Shown piece by piece: positions 6,575 to 12,116 of a DNA stretch of 12,116 bases. This stretch comes from Armatimonadota bacterium. Lineage in GTDB: Bacteria; Armatimonadota; Chthonomonadetes; Chthonomonadales; Chthonomonadaceae. The notes beneath the pieces are model-generated. The model had not been told where the DNA came from and did no database searches. It saw only the letters and a program-made list of their open reading frames with translations. Where the stretch lies: NCBI GenBank assembly GCA_026392135.1, contig JAPLCR010000044.1, positions 1-12,116 of the forward strand, written 5' to 3'. The position numbers were made by a program, and so were the translations under genes. The stretch's first letter is position 1, and each line of letters opens with the position of its first letter.

Positions 6575-9079
6575 ATGCGACGACCCAACTTTTGTGTTTA
6601 CTCCATTCTGCTGATTGCATTTCCCGCCGCTCTTCTACTAACAGCGAATGCAAAGCCCCAACAAAACGCCGCCCCTCCGCGTACCAAAGAGGCTCCAGTG
6701 GACTTTCGTAAGGAGGTAGAGCCTATTCTGGAAGCGAGCTGCCTGAGTTGCCATAACGGAGCAAATAAGAAAGAGGCTGGCTTCAGTATTGAATCGGTGG
6801 AGACACTTTTCAAGGGAGGAGGGAAGCACGGTACTCGCATTATCGTACCGGGCAAGCCGGAAGAGAGTATGCTGATCTCCTACCTGCGTGGAAAAGGGGT
6901 TACCCAGATGCCTCTGGGAGCGCAGCCCCTCAGCGATGGGCAGATTCAGCGTATTGCAGACTGGATACGGCAGGGCGCAAAGGCGGAACTACCCCCTACA
7001 GGCTGGCCCTTTGCCCGCCCCGTACTACCTCCCATCCCATCCGTGAAAAACAGTGCTTGGGTGAAAACCCCGATAGATGCGTTCATCCTCGAGAAGATGG
7101 AGGCAAAAGGACTCGTACCCGCCCCGCCCGCCGAAAAAACCACGTTGTTACGCCGCGTCTACATGGATTTGCTTGGTGTTCCCCCCTCCCTCGCCGAAGC
7201 GTTACGGTATATGCAGGATTCAGCACCAGACGCTTACGAAAAACTCGTTGACCGCCTCCTCGCCGACCCGCGCTATGGAGAGAGGTGGGGGCGACACTGG
7301 CTTGACCTTGTACGCTATGCCGACTCGGATGGTACCGAACAGGATAGAACTCGCCCTCGTATGTGGCGGTATCGAGACTATGTCATTCGTTCGCTTAACC
7401 AAGATAAGCCGTATGACCAGTTTTTGAAGGAGCAGATTGCAGGAGACGAACTCTATCCTACAGAGATAGACTCCGCTATAGCGACCACCTATCTTCGGCT
7501 TGCCCCTGGCGAGGATGCGCGGTTGAATGAAGACTATAATCAACGCCATAATGTGTTAGTAGATGTTACCGACAACACCTGTGCCGTAATGCTCGGCTTG
7601 ACAGTAGGCTGTACTCGTTGCCACGACCACAAAATTGACCGTAAACTCCATCAAGCCGACTACTACCGCCTCTATGCATTCTTTGGGGGGATGCAGTTCG
7701 TAGATAGCCCAATTCTCAATGGAGGGAACGACTCGGACGCAAAACGTAGACTCTACTCCAATACACTCTCCATACTACAGCCACTGCGGGATGAACGGAA
7801 AGAGATGCGTGAGCGGTATAAGGCAGTGCTACTTTCAGAGAAGGCTCAGAAGGAGCCAGACAAGAAGCCGAGAGTCAATGAGTACGAGATTGATCGCAAA
7901 ATTGACGAGGTTCCAGAGGAGAAGGCACGGCGCGAAATGCTGGATAGTCAGATTGCCCTCTATACACCGATAGTAGAGGGGTATGAGCCTCTACTTACAA
8001 CGGTGCGCGAAAAGCAAGAGGCACTGAAAGTCTATTTTTTGAACCGTGGTGAACTCAACGAGCCGGACTATCAGCGAGAGATGAAGCCCGGTTTTCCTGC
8101 TGTCTTTAACGAAGGTAAGTTCCTCAATGCCAAACTTGCCAGCATATCCGGTAAGCCACGTGGAGGACGACGTGCTACGCTTGCAAACTGGATTGCGAGC
8201 GCAGACAACCCCATGACGGCGAAGGTGATGGTTAATCGGATATGGCACTACCATTTTGGCAGAGGAGTTGTCGACACTCCTTCCGATTTCGGCAATAATG
8301 GAGACACCCCTTCCCATTTTGAACTCCTCAACTGGCTTGCGGTGCAGTTTACGCAGGCAGAGGGAAGCGGAGATAACGCTTGTGGATGGCGGCTTAAAAA
8401 ACTGCATCGCCTGATACTTCTCTCTAATACGTATCGCCAATCCTCTAAGCACAGCCCTACCAATACTGTGATTGACCCAGAAAACCGCTATCTATGGCGC
8501 ATGAACCGCTTGCGATTGGAGGGCGAAGCGGTTAGAGACAGCCTGTTGGCAGTGAGTGGTCGGCTCAATTCGGAGATGGGGGGACCCGGTGTTTTTCCGC
8601 CGCTCACAGAGGAAGAGTTGGAGGGGGAAGGGCGCAACCGATGGGGAAAATCTTCAGACGCGGATGCAAACCGCCGCTCGGTATATATATTTCAAAGACG
8701 CACGTTCCCTTTTCCCATTGTCGAAGCGTATGATGGTCCCGATACCACACAGTCTTGCCCCGTGCGTCCGCGCACGACGGTGGTTCCGCAGGTGCTTGCG
8801 CTCTTCAATAGCCAGTTTGGGCGTGATCTTGCGTCTAACTTTGCCCGCAAGGTGGAAAAAATGAAAACAGAGAATAACATGGATACGGTAGACATTGCTT
8901 ACTGGCTTGCTTTTACACGCCGCCCGACAGAAAAGCAGAGGGAGCGTGCAGGAAAATTCCTATTTGAGCAGTCACAACGTTACTATACCATCAGCAATGT
9001 GAAGGCGCGTGACCTGAAAGCACTCACCGATTTTTGCCATATATTGCTAAACTCCAATGAGTTTTTGTACTTGGATTAG
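6575..9079 (+). CDS. Exported PSCyt1-PSCyt2(DUF1549)-PSD1(DUF1553) multidomain cytochrome-like protein
   Basis: This 834-residue protein has a signal peptide (residues 1-26, hydrophobic core about 9-22, cleavage near ANA|K). Domain 1 is a planctomycete-type cytochrome c (about 42-137): the heme motif CLSCH sits at 56-60, with a candidate distal Met at 112 (TQMPLG). Domain 2 is PSCyt2/DUF1549 (about 164-370), with RRVYMDLLGVPPS, DPRYGERWGRHWLDLVRYADSDG and a second CxxCH (CTRCH, 346-350). A charged, probably helical linker (about 400-490) leads to PSD1/DUF1553 (about 530-815), with NPMTAKVMVNRIWHYHFGRG and LKKLHRLILLSNTYRQS. The family is abundant in Planctomycetes and related phyla and has been linked by context to polysaccharide or sulfated-glycan breakdown; its reaction is not established. 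The ATG has GGAGG (6560-6564). It starts 20 bases after the acetyltransferase and may share its transcript. The usual DUF1501 partner is absent: the next gene is on the opposite strand. Confidence 0.94.
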   Translation: MRRPNFCVYSILLIAFPAALLLTANAKPQQNAAPPRTKEAPVDFRKEVEPILEASCLSCHNGANKKEAGFSIESVETLFKGGGKHGTRIIVPGKPEESMLISYLRGKGVTQMPLGAQPLSDGQIQRIADWIRQGAKAELPPTGWPFARPVLPPIPSVKNSAWVKTPIDAFILEKMEAKGLVPAPPAEKTTLLRRVYMDLLGVPPSLAEALRYMQDSAPDAYEKLVDRLLADPRYGERWGRHWLDLVRYADSDGTEQDRTRPRMWRYRDYVIRSLNQDKPYDQFLKEQIAGDELYPTEIDSAIATTYLRLAPGEDARLNEDYNQRHNVLVDVTDNTCAVMLGLTVGCTRCHDHKIDRKLHQADYYRLYAFFGGMQFVDSPILNGGNDSDAKRRLYSNTLSILQPLRDERKEMRERYKAVLLSEKAQKEPDKKPRVNEYEIDRKIDEVPEEKARREMLDSQIALYTPIVEGYEPLLTTVREKQEALKVYFLNRGELNEPDYQREMKPGFPAVFNEGKFLNAKLASISGKPRGGRRATLANWIASADNPMTAKVMVNRIWHYHFGRGVVDTPSDFGNNGDTPSHFELLNWLAVQFTQAEGSGDNACGWRLKKLHRLILLSNTYRQSSKHSPTNTVIDPENRYLWRMNRLRLEGEAVRDSLLAVSGRLNSEMGGPGVFPPLTEEELEGEGRNRWGKSSDADANRRSVYIFQRRTFPFPIVEAYDGPDTTQSCPVRPRTTVVPQVLALFNSQFGRDLASNFARKVEKMKTENNMDTVDIAYWLAFTRRPTEKQRERAGKFLFEQSQRYYTISNVKARDLKALTDFCHILLNSNEFLYLD

Positions 9080-9102
9080 TGGCGGAGAAGTGAGGACTCC
9101 TT

Positions 9103-9729
9103 TCATCTGTGCCTACCTCGCAGGAAGAGTATCCCCGCAACTATCAGGCAAGCCCCTCCGATAGTCAACTCGGTGTAGGCGCGTTTTGTATCAGGTTTCC
9201 AGCCTTCCGCTACCATGGTAAACTGTGAGAAATCGGTATCGCTCACCTCAGCGAACTTTGCGTTCAGGTCGACGGTAGGGCGGTATATTCCTTGATAGAC
9301 TAGCCCCTCCACATCTTTGGTGACTATCATTTGCGCCCGGTGTTCTTGAAACCACTGTTCATAAGAGGACTTCCCATGGAATTTCTCCTGCTGAAACGCA
9401 TCTAGTAAGAGGCTCATCGAGTGCGAGTCATTTACCTCTAAGAAAATGCTCGTTTGCTTTTGGTGTGCATCTTTCGCCGCATAGATGGGGGCGTAGGCGC
9501 GTACTGGGATGTTGTTTTGCAACTCCTCCACCGAGTTGTTGAGGTCGACACGGCACCCAGTTATCCGATACCAACCAGAAGTTGGCGGGTTTTTACGGCA
9601 CTCCGCATAAGATATTTGCTTTAGTTCTGAATAGGTGAGCGATTCTTTGAGTAGCCTTCCGCCAAATCCAAAGAGTAGGAGTGAGGCGAAAACAAGACAG
9701 AGAGCAAGTATTTTTGCAGGGGTAGACAT
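9103..9729 (-). CDS. Bitopic membrane protein with a GWYRITGC-type external domain
   Basis: This 208-residue protein has a transmembrane helix near each end (about 7-24 and 187-204) and a soluble domain between them (about 30-180). The short N-terminus and the RGRHR C-terminus are basic, so both ends are probably cytoplasmic and the middle is outside. The domain begins with a SELKQISYAEC helix followed by the motif SGWYRITGC (51-59), a pattern I recall from uncharacterised membrane proteins of several phyla. The helix-strand composition and the paired external cysteines (44 and 59) suggest one disulfide. The ATG is well supported by AGGAG (9741-9737 on the minus strand) with a 7-base spacer. 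It is separated from the upstream gene on its strand by a strong terminator, so it probably has its own promoter within 9730-9822, although no clear -10/-35 pair is visible. Its end converges on the PSD1 gene with 23 bases between stops. Function unknown. Confidence 0.82.
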   Translation of the reverse strand: MSTPAKILALCLVFASLLLFGFGGRLLKESLTYSELKQISYAECRKNPPTSGWYRITGCRVDLNNSVEELQNNIPVRAYAPIYAAKDAHQKQTSIFLEVNDSHSMSLLLDAFQQEKFHGKSSYEQWFQEHRAQMIVTKDVEGLVYQGIYRPTVDLNAKFAEVSDTDFSQFTMVAEGWKPDTKRAYTELTIGGACLIVAGILFLRGRHR

Positions 9730-9749
9730 CAGGGTGCTCCTTTGTACTA

Positions 9750-9792
9750 TTTCGATGCTTAAAGTGGTTTAGAGTTCGTCATTTCATCGAAA
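9750..9792. repeat. 8-base inverted repeat in the leader of the membrane-protein gene
   Basis: TTTCGATG (9750-9757) and CATCGAAA (9785-9792) are perfect reverse complements separated by 27 bases. The repeat lies 20-63 bases upstream of the ATG at 9729. It could form a leader hairpin or a split operator; the evidence is the repeat alone. Confidence 0.35.
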
Positions 9793-9822
9793 AAACCCTG
9801 CGGACGGTGGTAGCCCAAACAA

Positions 9823-9856
9823 AAAAGAGCCGCTCCCAACTGGGGGCGGCTCTTTT
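9823..9856 (-). terminator. Strong bidirectional rho-independent terminator
   Basis: The arms AAAAGAGCCGCTCCC (9823-9837) and GGGGCGGCTCTTTT (9842-9856, with one extra G in the run read as a G-T wobble) form a stem of about 15 pairs around the loop AACT. Runs of A on the left and T on the right allow termination in both directions. It lies about 20 bases after the stop of the exported-protein gene on the minus strand. Confidence 0.9.
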
Positions 9857-9874
9857 GTTGTACGAGGGGTGGTT

Positions 9875-10489
9875 TTACGGCGCGGGACCGTATACAGAGA
9901 TAGGGTCAAAACTATTCTGTAGTTGCGCCGTGTCGTTCATGGCAAAGTTGACGGCGTTGGTACGAATGTAGAACCAGCGGGAGGTCTGCCCCGGAGCCAA
10001 CTGTGTTGGTTGGAGTGAGAACAGTATGTAACTCCCAAAAGCGTTCTGAGCGGTAGAGGGGTTGACCGTCCCGTTCATGTCGCTACGCCAGTTCACATCC
10101 AGAGAGCCTTGTAGGTGAGGCGCAGACTGGGCCCCCATAAAGGTGAACAGCCCTGTGATGTTGTTGGTGTTGCTGGAGACGCTGGTTATCTGATAGTAGA
10201 AAGCCAGTTTCCCCGTCGCTGTTTCGCGAACCACTTGATTACGAAGCACACCCGACCAGATAACGATTTTGCCCGCATAGTTGAACTTCGTGCGAAACTC
10301 CCGTGTCACCGAAGCGACGGTAACGCCGCGAAGCGAAGGTTGCGATTGAAGGTTAACTCCACCGAGATTCGCGATAGAGTTGGGACCTACCAGAACCACA
10401 GCCTTTACCGGAGCGTGGGTGGCGAGCATCCCCATAACAGCGAGCGCACAGGTAACAATACCCATTTTGAACGTGTTCAAATTCAACAT
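9875..10489 (-). CDS. Exported surface-type protein of unknown function (PEP-CTERM-like without sorting tail)
   Basis: The product of about 204 residues has a signal peptide (MLNLNTFK, hydrophobic MGIVTCALAVMGML, cleavage near VKA|V). The mature part is rich in Ser, Thr, Asn, Gln and aromatic residues and is probably all beta strand. The sequence LAFYYQITSVSSNTNNI, followed by QLAPGQTSRWFYIRTNAVNF, resembles exported proteins that I recall from PEP-CTERM or choice-of-anchor families. The protein ends at SVYGPAP, exactly where such proteins usually continue into a PEP motif, membrane helix and Arg cluster; none of these is present. The longer reading starts at 10510, but only the ATG at 10489 has a Shine-Dalgarno site (GGAG, 10502-10499, 9-base spacer), so I prefer it. 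It is followed by a strong terminator and is probably monocistronic. It is likely secreted or periplasmic; function unknown. Confidence 0.78.
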   Translation of the reverse strand: MLNLNTFKMGIVTCALAVMGMLATHAPVKAVVLVGPNSIANLGGVNLQSQPSLRGVTVASVTREFRTKFNYAGKIVIWSGVLRNQVVRETATGKLAFYYQITSVSSNTNNITGLFTFMGAQSAPHLQGSLDVNWRSDMNGTVNPSTAQNAFGSYILFSLQPTQLAPGQTSRWFYIRTNAVNFAMNDTAQLQNSFDPISVYGPAP

Positions 10490-10510
10490 TTTCTTAATCT
10501 CCATGTTCAT

Positions 10511-10728
10511 TTTTCAGAACGTTTTCTTGTGATTTTTGAGTGAAGCGACCAAGTTTAGTTTAATTAGTTTGTGGTTATCTTCACTTAGAATTATTCGCTA
10601 TGATCGTGACGGCAACGTATACAAAATGCCCTCGATAGCGTTATATTTGAAAATTGTGTAGTGAATTGACAAATAATCCCCCGCTCCGCTACTGAAGAGG
10701 GGGACTATTTAGGCAAGTTGGTGAGGGT
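10511..10728. other. A/T-rich intergenic region upstream of the exported-protein gene
   Basis: These 218 bases separate two minus-strand genes and are clearly richer in A and T than the flanking coding DNA. The right part holds the terminator of the PHP gene. The rest must carry the promoter of the exported protein, but several A/T-rich hexamers compete and no -35/-10 pair stands out. A short direct repeat, TTAGTTT-AA-TTAGTTT, lies near 10555-10570. I see no gene or structured RNA. Confidence 0.45.
10671..10710 (-). terminator. Probable rho-independent terminator of the PHP-domain gene
   Basis: Read on the minus strand, AAATAGTCCCCC pairs with GGGGGATTATTT with one mismatch, around a loop of about 16 bases. 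It ends in a T-rich stretch and lies about 20 bases after the stop codon. The loop is long, so the call is less sure than for the other two terminators. Confidence 0.6.
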
Positions 10729-12116
10729 TTAAGGGGTTTTATCTTCTGGCTTAGGGACTTTTATCCAGATGGCATTGCTATAAAACCAGAGGTCATCCCA
10801 AGGATTTAAGGCAGGGGTGTCCATAGGTGCGGTACGCTGGAGGTTATCGTTGAGTTGGTTTTCGGGCGCACCGTTGTTCTTTTCGAGCGGTTTATAGAGG
10901 TCGGCGCGGCTTGTACCACGGACGCGAATGTAGAGGCTTCTCTCTAGACCGCCGAACTCAAAAGCGAAGTCCACCACATTACCGCGTCGTCGTCCCATTT
11001 CCACATTGTCTTTAAGGGGCTTACCCCGCCCGCCCTCTGGCGCAATTAGGTAGGTTCCTACTACACCTGTGCTAGGAACCTCCATCAAGTCTACGTTTCG
11101 TTCATAGACTCGCGGCTCTACGTTGCCTGCAATTAGGTCGACATGGTGTAGGATAGGAGCTTTGATATCACCCTTTTTAGGCTTTTTGGGCAGTCGAATG
11201 CGAATGACGAAGGTTACGATATCGGTAGCTTTGTTTAACTCTAGTGTGCCGCCCATAGGCACTACCTTATTGCCTGTGTAGGCGTATATCTCCAACCCCT
11301 CAATAAGCCCACCCGATACGGTGAACATATTGCCTTTGCGAATTGCGTTCATTATCGCAGTAGGCTCATTTGATTCGGCGAAGGCGTAAGTTTTGCTATA
11401 CTCACCCGGGTAGAAGTCTTCGTTATCAGATTTTTCTAGTTTGGTGCTTGTGGGAGTGACCACCCCCTTCGCGCCGAAGTCTGCGGTGTCTATCTTCGTT
11501 TTGTCTGCCCAGTGGCGATGGAAGTTCGAATTCGCTGTAATATAGGCGGGTACGCCTTGTGCTAAGAGTGTATCCCACACTCCACCTACCTTCGCGGTCA
11601 TCCAGTCGTAGCCTCCTTGAGTGCGGAACACCTCCTTTATGTTCTCATACTTGGGGTAGCAACCTGCGCGAAAGGCGCCACTGTATCCGCACCGCTCTCT
11701 TCCGTTAAGGGGAGCCGCTTGGTGTCCGGGGGAGCCTTCAAATCCGCGTATTACATCGGGCGCAACCTTAAACATCTGCCGTATTTTTCGGGGGCTAGTG
11801 AGACCGCGGCGAGAGGGTTGATTCAAGAAGACAATAGGTTTTGGGGTCATCTCTTGAAGATATTGGAGGGCTTCAAGGGCTACCGCATCGGTGTTTTCCT
11901 GTTGCTGAGTGTCGCGCAACACCGCATCGTAGCGTGCTTCAAACTCTGCAATGCGTGCGGCTTCATCCTGTGAAGGGGGCATAATAACGGTGGTGTGTTC
12001 ACCCGCAGGCATATTCCATGTCAAGCCTTGAAAGAGCGTGACCTTTGGGAATCGGCGGCGTGCCTCTTGCATCTCAGCAGATGCCTCGTTTGCGACGAAC
12101 TTCTGATGGGTGATAC
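10729..12116 (-). CDS. PHP-domain phosphoesterase-like protein, 5'-truncated by the window edge
   Basis: The frame stays open to the right edge, and the family-like sequence FVANEASAEMQEARRRFP runs across the first internal Met (12072), so the true start lies outside. About 461 residues are visible. Numbering from that Met, the PHP-domain part (to about 255) shows GLTWNMPAGEHTTVI (16-30), NQPSRRG (84-90), GFEGSPGHQ (110-118), GGVWDTLLAQG (163-173), ANSNFHRHW (180-188) and PGEYSKTYAFA. This order matches PHP-family metal-dependent phosphoesterases of the type found with exported or sugar-related genes. A beta-rich C-terminal domain follows (about 255-447) with HHVDLIAGN and LYIRVRGTSRADLYKP. 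Two expected metal-site residues differ: Gln 85 where HP-R is usual, and Asn 183 where S-D-x-H is usual. It may therefore have altered or lost catalysis. The N-terminal PHP motifs are not visible, so full activity cannot be judged. Confidence 0.85.
   Translation of the reverse strand, partial: ITHQKFVANEASAEMQEARRRFPKVTLFQGLTWNMPAGEHTTVIMPPSQDEAARIAEFEARYDAVLRDTQQQENTDAVALEALQYLQEMTPKPIVFLNQPSRRGLTSPRKIRQMFKVAPDVIRGFEGSPGHQAAPLNGRERCGYSGAFRAGCYPKYENIKEVFRTQGGYDWMTAKVGGVWDTLLAQGVPAYITANSNFHRHWADKTKIDTADFGAKGVVTPTSTKLEKSDNEDFYPGEYSKTYAFAESNEPTAIMNAIRKGNMFTVSGGLIEGLEIYAYTGNKVVPMGGTLELNKATDIVTFVIRIRLPKKPKKGDIKAPILHHVDLIAGNVEPRVYERNVDLMEVPSTGVVGTYLIAPEGGRGKPLKDNVEMGRRRGNVVDFAFEFGGLERSLYIRVRGTSRADLYKPLEKNNGAPENQLNDNLQRTAPMDTPALNPWDDLWFYSNAIWIKVPKPEDKTP

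Noticed and set aside
7991..8452. Minus-strand open frame of 153 codons opposite the PSD1 gene
   Set aside because: It overlaps the conserved linker and PSD1 region in antisense, with no ribosome binding site or recognisable domain.

Overview
The window is ordinary bacterial chromosome with mixed ancestry signals. A multidomain protein with the planctomycete-type cytochrome PSCyt1, PSCyt2 (DUF1549) and PSD1 (DUF1553) domains, a PHP-domain protein with a long C-terminal beta-rich domain, and several exported proteins of unknown function together suggest the Planctomycetota/Armatimonadota/Verrucomicrobiota/Acidobacteriota range. I cannot name the phylum, and this assignment is inference. Genes are tightly packed, Shine-Dalgarno sites are strong (AGGAGG or AGGAG before several genes), and TTG and GTG starts appear to be used. 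No rRNA, tRNA, CRISPR array, insertion sequence or phage gene is visible.

Left part, plus strand (1-2822): the C-terminal five-sixths of glucose-6-phosphate dehydrogenase, followed with no gap by an RDD-family membrane protein and then an exported protein of unknown function. A rho-independent terminator at about 2885-2919 closes this unit. After a leader of roughly 290 bases come two zinc-dependent medium-chain dehydrogenases that overlap by four bases (3114-5236). Their NAD(P)-binding loops carry different signatures, one acidic (NAD-like) and one Gly-Arg-Arg (NADP-like), so they may run sequential redox steps on one polyol or sugar.

Middle part (5237-6554): a promoter with a consensus TATAAT box carries a perfect 13-base palindrome in its spacer. 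It drives a compact module: a 67-residue acidic/helical protein, an overlapping 164-residue nucleotidyltransferase of the AbiEii-like type with intact GG/DxD/D residues, and a GNAT acetyltransferase read from a TTG start. This looks like a toxin-antitoxin-style or modification module and is the best candidate in the window for a poorly described system. The large PSCyt1-PSCyt2-PSD1 protein follows 20 bases later (6575-9079), without the DUF1501 partner that normally accompanies it.

Right part, minus strand (9103-12116): a bitopic membrane protein with a GWYRITGC motif, an exported protein that resembles PEP-CTERM-type surface proteins but lacks the sorting tail, and a PHP-domain protein running off the right edge. 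Terminators follow the second and third of these. The PHP protein has Gln and Asn where the family normally has a His and an Asp in metal-site motifs.
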